Under the pieces are notes generated by a model that saw nothing but the letters and a program-made list of their open reading frames with translations, was not told the origin of the DNA and searched no databases. 64,000 bases of DNA from AV80 sp035536995 (lineage in GTDB: Bacteria; Verrucomicrobiota; Verrucomicrobiia; Chthoniobacterales; UBA10450), in contig DATLNB010000032.1 in the NCBI GenBank assembly GCA_035536995.1, positions 1 to 64,000 of the forward strand, given 5' to 3'. Positions 49,277 through 57,116 of this stretch are shown here, one piece after another (the stretch's first letter is position 1; every line of letters starts with the position of its first letter). The position numbers and the translations under genes are program-made.

Positions 49277-50719
49277 ATGCTATTCGTCGAGTTCCGCTTC
49301 TTCTGGTTCTTCCTCGCGGTCTTTGCCGTCTATTGGTCGCTCCGTGAAAACCGCAGCCGCAAGATCTGGCTGCTTCTCTGCAGCTATTTTTTCTACGCGT
49401 GTTGGAACTGGAAATTTCTTTTCCTGATCATGGCCTCGACCGGGCTCGATTACGTCGTCGGCACGATGTTATCGCGGACGGACGACCCCGGGAAGCGGCG
49501 CGGCTGGTTGATCCTGAGTCTGGCCGCCAACCTCGGCACGATTGCGTTCTTCAAATATTACAATTTTTTCGTGACCTCGGCGGCCGCCACGCTCGCCTGG
49601 CTTGGGCTGCCGGCGAGTCCCCATACCCTGAACATCATCATCCCGGTGGGGGTGAGCTTTTACACGTTCCACTCGATGAGTTACACGATCGATGTTTACC
49701 GGCGAAAACTCGAGCCGGTCCGGAGCGTCCTCGATCTGGCCTGTTTCATCGGTTTTTTTCCCCAAATGGTCGCGGGGCCGATCGTCCGCGCATTCGCGTT
49801 CCTGCCCCAACTTCGATCGCTCCGCCGCTTTGAGGACGTCGATGTCCGCGGCGCGCTCGTCCTGTTCCTGACGGGATTCATTAAGAAAGCGTGCATCGCC
49901 GATTCCGTCGCGCCATTCGTAGACCGGTACTTCGACGCCCCATGGAATTTTACGGGGCCAAGCGCGTGGGTGGCGGTGTTCTTTTACGCGATCCAGATCT
50001 ATTGCGATTTTTCCGGATACACCGACATGGCAATCGCCACCGCCGGCCTGCTCGGCTACCAGTTGCCGGTCAATTTTCGTTTCCCGTATTTCGCCGCGAA
50101 TATCGCGGACTTCTGGCATCGCTGGCACATCAGCCTTTCAACGTGGCTCCGGGATTATCTCTACATTCCGCTCGGCGGAAATCGGGGCGGGCCCTGGTTT
50201 GTTTATCGCAATATCATGATAACGATGCTGCTCGGCGGGCTTTGGCACGGCGGCGCCTGGACCTTCGTGATCTGGGGCGGGTTGCACGGCGCCGCGTTGA
50301 TCGTCCATCGGGCCTGGTCAGGTCGGAGGGACGTGCTTCCGCACGTCCAAGACTCGCCGCGGCGAATCCCTCCGGAACGGCGGCGGTCCGCGGCTAACTG
50401 GTTCTCCTGGGTGCTGACCGTCTACTGGGTTTGTTTCGCCTGGATCTTCTTTCGAGCAGTCGATCTTCAGCATGCTGCTCCCGCGATCCGGAGCTTTCTC
50501 TTCTTACCCGCTCACGGCACGGAGGATCTCGGGGCCTGGATGCTCGCGATCGTTGCTGCCCTTGGCGTGGTGCATTGGCTGAATTTCCGCGGGGTTTTCT
50601 CAAGCTGGTGGCGCCGGCCCTCCGCCCCGGCTTTCGCCGCCGGCTACGGTTGCGCGTTCGCTCTCGTGCTTTTATTTATCCCGCCGCACTACGCGCCGTT
50701 CATCTATTTTCAATTCTAG
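49277..50719 (+). CDS. MBOAT-family O-acyltransferase (AlgI-like)
   Basis: A 480-residue membrane protein with about 11 helices. Signature blocks: FFYACWNWKFLFLI, FFKYYNFF, IIIPVGVSFYTFHSMSYTIDVYR, GFFPQMVAGPI, FCDFSGYTDMAI-like CDFSGYTDMAIATA, FWHRWHISLSTWLRDYLYIPLGG, and LGGLWHGGAWTFVIWGGLHG with the catalytic His. It moves acyl groups across the membrane onto a periplasmic glycan. It starts 6 bases after the SGNH-like partner. A palindrome (50329-50348) is read in frame in a loop near residue 351. Confidence 0.9.
   Translation: MLFVEFRFFWFFLAVFAVYWSLRENRSRKIWLLLCSYFFYACWNWKFLFLIMASTGLDYVVGTMLSRTDDPGKRRGWLILSLAANLGTIAFFKYYNFFVTSAAATLAWLGLPASPHTLNIIIPVGVSFYTFHSMSYTIDVYRRKLEPVRSVLDLACFIGFFPQMVAGPIVRAFAFLPQLRSLRRFEDVDVRGALVLFLTGFIKKACIADSVAPFVDRYFDAPWNFTGPSAWVAVFFYAIQIYCDFSGYTDMAIATAGLLGYQLPVNFRFPYFAANIADFWHRWHISLSTWLRDYLYIPLGGNRGGPWFVYRNIMITMLLGGLWHGGAWTFVIWGGLHGAALIVHRAWSGRRDVLPHVQDSPRRIPPERRRSAANWFSWVLTVYWVCFAWIFFRAVDLQHAAPAIRSFLFLPAHGTEDLGAWMLAIVAALGVVHWLNFRGVFSSWWRRPSAPAFAAGYGCAFALVLLFIPPHYAPFIYFQF
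50329..50348. repeat. Palindromic repeat inside the MBOAT gene
   Basis: GGACGTGC-TTCC-GCACGTCC, perfect 8-bp arms, translated as RRDVLPHVQ in a basic loop. A related GGACGT/ACGTCC hairpin lies upstream of hrpB at 35777-35800. Confidence 0.75.
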
Positions 50720-50754
50720 GACAGTGGAGTAGTGAGGCTTGGAGGATTGGAGCA

Positions 50755-51519
50755 ATGAGGAAAAAAATTGTCGCCGCGAACTGGAAGATGAACATGGCGC
50801 AGGCAGAGGCGAAGTCGTTCATCGAGACGTTTCTCCTCGAGATTGAGGAAACGCGGGACGTCGAAGTCGTGATCATTCCGCCGTTCACCTCTCTGGCGCC
50901 GGTCAACGCTGCCCTGGAAAACGCGCAGCACATCAAGGTGGGCGCGCAGAACATGCATTGGGAACGCTCGGGTGCTTTCACCGGGGAAATAAGTCCGGCG
51001 ATGTTGCGCGATCTCTTCGTCCGTTACGTTGTTCTCGGGCATAGCGAGCGACGGACCCTCTTCGGCGAAACGGACGAGATCGTGAACCGGAAGGTGCGCG
51101 CCGCTCATGAAGCGATGCTCCGGCCGATCCTTTGCGTCGGCGAAAGCCTGGAGCAACGCGAGCGCGGGGAAGTTGAGAACGTCTTGTCCACGCAGCTGCG
51201 GGGAAGCCTGGCCGGATTAGGATCGAAAGAATTACAGGAAACCGTCGTCGCCTACGAGCCGGTCTGGGCCATTGGCACGGGTAAGACCGCGACGGCCGAC
51301 CAGGCCCAGGAAGCACACGCCTTTGTTCGGCGTGTGCTCGGCGAAATTTCCGATGAAGCGACCGCCGAAAAAATGCGGCTCCAATACGGTGGCAGTGTGA
51401 AACCGGACAATGCGGGCACGCTCATGTCACAGCCGGACATCGACGGCGCGCTGGTTGGTGGAGCGAGCCTCGACCCGCGCAGCTTTGCGCAGATCGTGCG
51501 CGCGGCCGGAGAGGAATAG
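50755..51519 (+). CDS. tpiA: Triosephosphate isomerase
   Basis: A 254-residue TIM barrel. NWKMN with catalytic Lys11, VLGHSERR with catalytic His, VAYEPVWAIGTGKTA with catalytic Glu, and GGSVKPDNAG, VGGASLDP phosphate loops. GGAGG lies 10 bases before ATG 50755, so this is a well-supported start; the upstream reading frame inside the MBOAT gene is a shadow. The stop TAG is inside the ATAGGTC repeat. Confidence 0.96.
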   Translation: MRKKIVAANWKMNMAQAEAKSFIETFLLEIEETRDVEVVIIPPFTSLAPVNAALENAQHIKVGAQNMHWERSGAFTGEISPAMLRDLFVRYVVLGHSERRTLFGETDEIVNRKVRAAHEAMLRPILCVGESLEQRERGEVENVLSTQLRGSLAGLGSKELQETVVAYEPVWAIGTGKTATADQAQEAHAFVRRVLGEISDEATAEKMRLQYGGSVKPDNAGTLMSQPDIDGALVGGASLDPRSFAQIVRAAGEE

Positions 51520-51545
51520 GTCCTATAGGTCGTATATGACCTATT
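51515..51545. repeat. ATAGGTCCTATAGG repeat after tpiA
   Basis: AATAGGTCCTATAGGTCG then TATATGACCTATT. Supplies the tpiA stop (TAG 51517-51519), and its right end reaches the stop of the convergent PPIase gene (51544-51546). Related to 43596-43622. Confidence 0.75.
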
Positions 51546-53289
51546 ACGGCAGCTGGTAAACTTCGACCGAACCGACTCCGGTGCCACCGTTCGTGCCCCG
51601 CACCACGGCGGTGTACGGGCCGGACGGGAGCGTTTGCACGATCGCCGATTCTTTTGCGTTCGTCGGTGCGAGCCCGCTGCTCTCGATCTGCGACTTTTGC
51701 GGACTGTTCATCCAATCGTCGTTCGAATCGATCTTCATTCCCTGGCCGTTGAAGAATTCCATGGTCGGATCGACGAGCGCGTTCGGCACTCCGAAACCGG
51801 TCAGGGACGGACCGATCGCGCGAACCAGGACCGTCTTCGATTCAGCGCCGCCCAGCGTGAAGCCCGCGATCAGGGCGTTGGGGTCGAGACCGACCGGGCC
51901 ACGGGTCGAGATATTGAGCAAGGTTGAGCTCGGACCGCTGTCGAGATCGTAAACTTCGACCACGCCCACTCCGGTGGCGTTGTTGACTCCGCGCATGACC
52001 GCTGTGTAAGCCGCCCCCGACGTATTCGAGGGCACGGTCGTGAGGATCGCAGACTCGTTAGGTGAATTCGGGGCGAGGCCGATATCGGTCAGGTCCTGCT
52101 TATTGGGCGCATCGCCCCAGTTATCGTTCGTGGCTAAGACCGCGTTGCTGCTGTTACGTAATTCCAGCACCGGATTGTCCAGTGCATTAGAAATTCCGGA
52201 ATCGCTCAGCGATGGTCCAAGGGCACGGATGGCCAGTCGCTTTGACGCGGTGCCCTGCATAATGAACCCCGCAATGAGCGCGTTATCACCGGTGCCGACC
52301 TGCATGCGGGTCGAAAGGTTAACGAGTCTCCCCGGAGCGGCGATCACGTTGACCGTAAACATCTGCGAGATGGTGGCCCCATCGAGGTCGGTCGCGGTGA
52401 CGGTGACATGGGCGGTGCCGACGCTGTTCGGCGTAACGAGCAGTTTGGTTCCGCTGATCGAGACAGTCACGTTGCTCGTGTCGCTGACCGCCGAGAAATT
52501 GAGCGGGGAGATCTGATTCAAGCCTGGAATCGACACGAAGTGCGAGACCTTGACGAAGCCCGAGGTGTAATTGCGCAGCGGCAAGTCCGTGAACGGGCTG
52601 CTTGGATTACCGTTGGATGCATCATAGACCGGCACGGCGGCGATCGCGTCCACGACCGTCATCCCGTTTCCCGCGACGCGGCCAAAGACGGTGAATCCAC
52701 CATTTTGCGTATCGAGGTTGGTTGGGGCTCCGCCGTTATTAGCGAGGTTAATGAACCATTCAGAAGTCGCGCTGTTCGGATCGTTCGGGAATTTTGCCAT
52801 GGCGATGGTGGCGCGCTTGTTCGAGATCCCGGGCTCGTTTTGGATGGGACCAAACTCGGCGACCTGAGTCGGTTGAGCGTTTTGTTTCATCGGATCGGCC
52901 GGATCGACCGTGCCGATGAAACCGCCTCCCTGAATGACGAAACCCGGCTTCGAACGATGGACAAAACTCGAAGCGATTTGGTTCGTCGTCGGGTCGAGAA
53001 GGAAATAGCGTCCCTGGTCCACGTACTTCAGGAAGTTGGTCACGGTGATGGGCTTTTGCTGACCGAAGAGGGCCACATCGAAGGTTCCGAGCACGGTCGT
53101 GAAACGAACGGCGTTGCTGGCATCGGGATCGGAGAAGGCAGTGAGCAGGTCGATCGACTTCGTCGGGGCCCCGGCGTACCCGGTGAAATCGGCTATCTGG
53201 CTCGATACGACAGGAGACACATTTTGGCCGGCAACGGGCAGCACGCTGGCGGTGAGAGCGACGAGAAGTAGTGATAGGATCCGATTCAT
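51544..53289 (-). CDS. Exported cyclophilin-type PPIase with tandem C-terminal modules
   Basis: A 581-residue protein with a signal peptide (RILSLLLVALTASVLPVAG). The cyclophilin domain (about residues 60-250) has VRFTTVLGTFDVALF, FVHRSKPGFVIQGGGF with catalytic Arg, Phe and Gln, and SEWFINL where Glu replaces the usual Gln of SQFF. A cadherin/Ig-like domain follows (VTVTATDLDGATISQMFTVNV). The end is two copies of the module seen at the end of the beta-helix protein: NLSTRMQVG...RALGPSL and NISTRGPVG...RAIGPSL, each closing VGVVEVY or VGSVEVY. Secreted folding helper or a decorated binding protein. Confidence 0.88.
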   Translation of the reverse strand: MNRILSLLLVALTASVLPVAGQNVSPVVSSQIADFTGYAGAPTKSIDLLTAFSDPDASNAVRFTTVLGTFDVALFGQQKPITVTNFLKYVDQGRYFLLDPTTNQIASSFVHRSKPGFVIQGGGFIGTVDPADPMKQNAQPTQVAEFGPIQNEPGISNKRATIAMAKFPNDPNSATSEWFINLANNGGAPTNLDTQNGGFTVFGRVAGNGMTVVDAIAAVPVYDASNGNPSSPFTDLPLRNYTSGFVKVSHFVSIPGLNQISPLNFSAVSDTSNVTVSISGTKLLVTPNSVGTAHVTVTATDLDGATISQMFTVNVIAAPGRLVNLSTRMQVGTGDNALIAGFIMQGTASKRLAIRALGPSLSDSGISNALDNPVLELRNSSNAVLATNDNWGDAPNKQDLTDIGLAPNSPNESAILTTVPSNTSGAAYTAVMRGVNNATGVGVVEVYDLDSGPSSTLLNISTRGPVGLDPNALIAGFTLGGAESKTVLVRAIGPSLTGFGVPNALVDPTMEFFNGQGMKIDSNDDWMNSPQKSQIESSGLAPTNAKESAIVQTLPSGPYTAVVRGTNGGTGVGSVEVYQLP

Positions 53290-53337
53290 GGAGTGTCTTT
53301 TTTACTCTATTTCGTGAAATCGCGCCAGCGAATGTAC

Positions 53338-53400
53338 CCGGGATCGGTGATCCCCGCCCCGCGCCGGATTAAGCGTCGAAACCGGGATCGGCGATCCCGG
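53338..53400. repeat. Two CCGGGATC palindromes
   Basis: CCGGGATC-GGT-GATCCCCG (53338-53356) and CCGGGATC-GGC-GATCCCGG (53382-53400). The second begins 6 bases after the stop codon of the LolA-like gene read on the minus strand. Same family as 32635 and 42350. Confidence 0.8.
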
Positions 53401-53406
53401 CTGCAG

Positions 53407-54078
53407 CTACTTCTTGATCTCGAGGTGCGTCCGCGTTTTTACTTTTCCCGTCTCCGGATCGAATTCCTCGATCCGCATCTCTTTGAGAAACCAGCGGCCC
53501 TCGATCTTCTGGGCGGAGACCACTTCGAAGCGTTTCGCCATCTTGGCGTTCCAATCATAAGCCTGAATCCGCATGATCGCCCCGCCGTTCTTGTCCACCC
53601 ATAACCAGACGTTGGAGTACTGAGATTGCCGCGAGGGCGCTTTGAGCTCGACCTTCCAGCAGTTGCGAGTTCGGAGCGAGTTCTCTCCGGTGACCTTGGC
53701 ATCTGACCAGTAAAGGAATTTCAGGGCGAGATCTTCATAGGTGACGGCGGTGCCGCGAACCTTGTGATCGAACTGCGCCGGCGTGATTTTCTCGACTCCT
53801 TCGCGGGTCACTTCCTCCAGGCGGGAATCGTTGTCCCCGAGTCGTAACTGAAGAGCCATGTCCGGGTTGCTGAATGAGTAGCGGATGGTCGGGCCGGTCT
53901 GGACGAGCCGGAAGGGCACAATCGTGGAACCTTCCCGGAGCTGGCCCTGAAGATCGAGTTGCTGCTGGGCCTGCTGCATCCGGACGGACTCCAGGATGTC
54001 CTTCGCCGGGGGATAAGTGGCAGCCATCGTGGACGCCGCCGTGAAGACGAGCAGGGAAAAGGCGATTAGCTTATGCAT
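53407..54078 (-). CDS. LolA-like outer-membrane lipoprotein-sorting protein
   Basis: A 223-residue exported protein with a signal (KLIAFSLLVFTAASTMA). Mature sequence has an N-terminal helix (AKDILESVRMQQAQQQLDLQG) and strands LREGSTIVPFRLVQTGPTIRYSF, KFLYWSD, CWKVELKAP, VWLWVDKNGGAIMRIQAYDW. The fold pattern (long sheet with a helix lid, Trp-containing strands) is that of LolA/LolB-like proteins in this phylum. Lipid or lipoprotein carrier by inference. Confidence 0.7.
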   Translation of the reverse strand: MHKLIAFSLLVFTAASTMAATYPPAKDILESVRMQQAQQQLDLQGQLREGSTIVPFRLVQTGPTIRYSFSNPDMALQLRLGDNDSRLEEVTREGVEKITPAQFDHKVRGTAVTYEDLALKFLYWSDAKVTGENSLRTRNCWKVELKAPSRQSQYSNVWLWVDKNGGAIMRIQAYDWNAKMAKRFEVVSAQKIEGRWFLKEMRIEEFDPETGKVKTRTHLEIKK

Positions 54079-54108
54079 TCGAAACGAGTTTCAAGGTATG
54101 AAGGTTGA

Positions 54109-54155
54109 GTGTTAAGTGGAACTCCTCCGGACTCTTTCTCCTTTGAACTTAACAC
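54109..54155. promoter_or_regulatory. Inverted repeat between divergent genes
   Basis: GTGTTAAGT (54109-54117) and ACTTAACAC (54147-54155) are exact complements 29 bases apart, and the flanks add TTGA/TTGAAC words. It lies between the LolA-like gene and the PAP2 gene, transcribed away from each other, so it may be an operator. It could also be a spreading repeat. Confidence 0.4.
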
Positions 54156-54175
54156 GTTAACTTCCGCTAGCCCTC

Positions 54176-54817
54176 GTGGATCAGGCCCTTTTCCATCTCA
54201 TCAACGAACAATGGACGCATCCCGCCCTCGACTTGTTCATGGCGGCGATTAGCGACGTCGAGATTTGGAAGCCGTTCCTCATCGGCATCGGGATTTTCAT
54301 CCTCGTGTTCATGGGGTTCAAAGGACGCGCTTTTCTCATTTGCCTGCTCCTCGCGCTCGCCTTCGCCGATTACTTTCTTGTCAGCACGCTCAAAAGCGCG
54401 ATCGACCGCCGCCGCCCCAAGCAGGTTCAAAAGGTGCGGATGGTGCAGCTGGAGCGAGCGGACCCCGATTTTCTCAAGATCTTCAAACAACCTGTCATTC
54501 GGTATTCCGATGAAAGCGACCGGACCAAATCGGGTCCTTCCTTCCCGTCGGGCCACGTCACCGACAACGTTATTATCGGCACCATCTGCGCTCTGTTTTT
54601 TCGACGGTGGGGCTGGCTCTATTTCCTTTTCGCCGCGGCGGTTGGGTATTCGCGAATCTATCTCGGCGCGCACTGGCCGAGCGATGTCGTCGCCACTGCA
54701 TTCATGGGAACAGGGGTCGCGCTGCTCTTCATTGCCCTGGCCGAATTTGTTTGGAAACGCTGGGGCGCGCGCCTGGCCCCGCAAGTCTTCGCCCGGCATC
54801 CACGCCTGATTGCGTAA
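54176..54817 (+). CDS. PAP2-family phosphatase
   Basis: A 213-residue membrane phosphatase with about 5 helices. Signature: KSAIDRRRP (motif 1), FPSGHVTDN (motif 2), SRIYLGAHWPSDV (motif 3). Such enzymes remove phosphate from lipid phosphates, including undecaprenyl pyrophosphate. The start is GTG 54176. First of three genes with two glycosyltransferases, two bases before the second. Confidence 0.88.
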   Translation: MDQALFHLINEQWTHPALDLFMAAISDVEIWKPFLIGIGIFILVFMGFKGRAFLICLLLALAFADYFLVSTLKSAIDRRRPKQVQKVRMVQLERADPDFLKIFKQPVIRYSDESDRTKSGPSFPSGHVTDNVIIGTICALFFRRWGWLYFLFAAAVGYSRIYLGAHWPSDVVATAFMGTGVALLFIALAEFVWKRWGARLAPQVFARHPRLIA

Positions 54818-54819
54818 CG

Positions 54820-56400
54820 ATGAGCCACACTCGCGCCGTCTGGTTATTTGTCCTCGTCCTGACCGGGATTCGTTTCACGATGCTCGGCACGAGCGATCTG
54901 TCTTTCGATGAAGCGCATTACTGGCTCTGGTCGGAGCGGCTCGCTCCGGCCTACTTCAGCAAGGGGCCCGGCATCGCGTTCGCCATCCGGGCGACTACCG
55001 GTCTCTTCGGCGACACGGAGCTGGGTGTCCGCTTTCTCAGCCCGGTTCTGGGCGCAGCCACCAGTCTGCTCCTCTTCTATTTCACGAAGAGGCTGTTCAC
55101 TGAGCGAGCCGCTTTCTGGCTTGTTTTGACGCTCAATGCCATCCCGCTTTTCAACGTCGGCAATCTCCTCATGACGATCGACCCACTCTCGATCTTCTTT
55201 TGGGTCGCAGGCATGTTCACCTTCTGGCTGGCATTGGAACGCAAGCCAACCTCGCTTCCGCTCTGGACCGCGACCGGGCTCTTAATCGGCCTCGGCTTTC
55301 TCTGTAAATACACGAACGCTTTCCAGCTCGTGTCAGTCATCCTCGTCCTCGCGCTTGCGCCGCGTCACCGTCGCGAGTTCAAGCGGCCCGGACTTTATTG
55401 TCTTCTTGCCGCGTTCGCTCTCTGCCTGCTTCCGCCCTTGCTCTGGAATTATCAACACGCCTGGACCACGCTCGCGCATCTCCGGTCCCGCGGCGGACTC
55501 GACCAATCGTTTGGGATCCGGCCGCTCGAAGCGCTCGGCTTTCTCTTCGCGCATTTCCTGACGTTTTCACCGGTCCTGTTTTTCGCGGTGGCGTGGGCGG
55601 TTGCAGCGAATTGGCACCGGGCGCAACAGCAATTCAAGGTCCTCTATCTGGTCTGGTTCGGGCTGCCGGTCTTCCTGTTTTATTTGCTGCTCTCCTTTAA
55701 CGACCAGGCTGCGCCGAACTGGGACGTGCTCGCCTTTATCAGCCTGCTGGTGCTGGCGGCTTCCTATTGGACTGAGCGCCTCAAAGCCCGAGGGCACTGG
55801 GCGCGGACCCTTGCCGGGGGGCTCGCCATCGGACTCGCCTTGAGCTTGTTCGCCATGGATACCGACATCATTCGCACCCTCGGGCTTCCGTTCCCGCATC
55901 ATCGGGACCCGGCGGACCGCGTCCGCGGTTGGAAGGCGGCGACGCGGGCCGTCGAACAAATCCGGACCGAGCTGGAGACGAAAAACAACGAGAAGCTTTT
56001 CATCATTGCCGACCAACGCGACCGCGCTTCCGAGATGTCGTTCTATTTCAAGGACAAACGCGCGGAAGGGCCGTGGCATCCGCCGGTTTACATCGTCGAA
56101 TCGCAAGACATCACGAACCAGTTTTCGTTTTGGCCGCGTTACGATGAGTTCGTGGAGGCGCGCCCGAACACGCCCTTGCCGGACGGCGAAGTTTATACGG
56201 AAGAGGAAGGCGTGAACCTTTTCACCGGGCGAAGCGCGCTTTATGTCCAGAGCGGCAAAGGCGAACTCGTGCCGCACAACATCAAGGCCGGATTCCAGAC
56301 GGTGGAACGCATCGCGACCGTCGAGGTATCGCGGTTCGGCACGCCCGTCCGGGAATGGCAGGTTTTCCTTTGCCGGAATTATCGGACACTGCCGTTATGA
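54820..56400 (+). CDS. GT39 / ArnT-like membrane glycosyltransferase
   Basis: A 526-residue membrane protein with about 11 helices. SFDEAHYWLWSE is the catalytic Asp-Glu motif of GT-C enzymes of the ArnT/PMT type; also YFSKGPGIAF and ELGVRFLSPVLGA. A periplasmic C-terminal domain follows the last helix. These enzymes use polyprenyl-phosphate sugars made by a GT2 like the next gene. ATG 54820 starts two bases after the PAP2 stop; the frame upstream is a shadow. Confidence 0.85.
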   Translation: MSHTRAVWLFVLVLTGIRFTMLGTSDLSFDEAHYWLWSERLAPAYFSKGPGIAFAIRATTGLFGDTELGVRFLSPVLGAATSLLLFYFTKRLFTERAAFWLVLTLNAIPLFNVGNLLMTIDPLSIFFWVAGMFTFWLALERKPTSLPLWTATGLLIGLGFLCKYTNAFQLVSVILVLALAPRHRREFKRPGLYCLLAAFALCLLPPLLWNYQHAWTTLAHLRSRGGLDQSFGIRPLEALGFLFAHFLTFSPVLFFAVAWAVAANWHRAQQQFKVLYLVWFGLPVFLFYLLLSFNDQAAPNWDVLAFISLLVLAASYWTERLKARGHWARTLAGGLAIGLALSLFAMDTDIIRTLGLPFPHHRDPADRVRGWKAATRAVEQIRTELETKNNEKLFIIADQRDRASEMSFYFKDKRAEGPWHPPVYIVESQDITNQFSFWPRYDEFVEARPNTPLPDGEVYTEEEGVNLFTGRSALYVQSGKGELVPHNIKAGFQTVERIATVEVSRFGTPVREWQVFLCRNYRTLPL

Positions 56401-57101
56401 GCGCGGGTCCGCCTGCGGTTTCCGTGGTGGTGCCGCTGTTCAACGAAGAAGAGAACGTGCCGATTCTCCAGGGCGAGCTGAGCGCGGCGCTGGGCGGTTT
56501 GGATTACGAGATCGTCTTCGTGGACGACGGGTCGAACGACGAGACCGTGAGACGAATTAGCCCCGGCCCTCGGATTCGGGTCCTCCAGTTTGAACGGAAT
56601 GCCGGGCAGAGCGCCGCGATGTATGCCGGCCTCCAAGCGGCGCGCGGCGCCATCGCGGTGTTGATTGACGGTGATTTGCAAAATGACCCCGGCGATATCC
56701 CGCGGCTTCTGGCCGAGATCGAGCGCGGCGCCGATCTCGTCTGCGGCTATCGCGCCCAGCGAAAGGATACCGTCGTGAAACGGATCACCAGCCGGGTCGC
56801 CAATTTCGTCCGAAGCCGATTCACCCGCGACGGGGTCCGCGACACCGGTTGCACGCTGAAGGCGATGAAGCGGGAATGCGTTTCTGCGCTTCTGCCCTTC
56901 AAGGGAATGCACCGATTCATTCCGGCGCTGATCAAGGGAGCGGGTTATCGGCTCGTTGAAATTCCGGTGAACCATCGCCCCCGCAAATTTGGCGTGAGCA
57001 AATACGGTCTGGGCAACCGCGCCCTGCGCGCGACCACGGATATGTTCGGCGTCCGCTGGCTGCTTTCGCGCCGGCTCGATTACCGGCTGCGGGATCGGTA
57101 G
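56397..57101 (+). CDS. GT2 polyprenyl-phosphate glycosyltransferase (DPM1/ArnC-like)
   Basis: A 234-residue GT2 enzyme: VSVVVPLFNEEENV, IVFVDDGSNDETV, FERNAGQSAAMYAGLQAARG, LIDGDLQNDPGDIPRL with the DxD-equivalent motif, GCTLKAMKR, and HRPRKFGVSKYGLGNRALRA. No C-terminal membrane helices, unlike ArnC, so it is closer to DPM1. Transfers a sugar from a nucleotide to polyprenyl phosphate to feed the GT39. Overlaps the previous stop (ATGA). Confidence 0.88.
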   Translation: MSAGPPAVSVVVPLFNEEENVPILQGELSAALGGLDYEIVFVDDGSNDETVRRISPGPRIRVLQFERNAGQSAAMYAGLQAARGAIAVLIDGDLQNDPGDIPRLLAEIERGADLVCGYRAQRKDTVVKRITSRVANFVRSRFTRDGVRDTGCTLKAMKRECVSALLPFKGMHRFIPALIKGAGYRLVEIPVNHRPRKFGVSKYGLGNRALRATTDMFGVRWLLSRRLDYRLRDR

Positions 57102-57116
57102 GCTGAACGGACGAGC

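Noticed and set aside
50431..50754. N-terminal extension of tpiA
   Set aside because: Arg-rich out-of-frame reading of the MBOAT gene; ATG 50755 has GGAGG and matches family N-terminus.
52408..53271. Plus-strand 287-residue frame
   Set aside because: Antisense to the PPIase gene.
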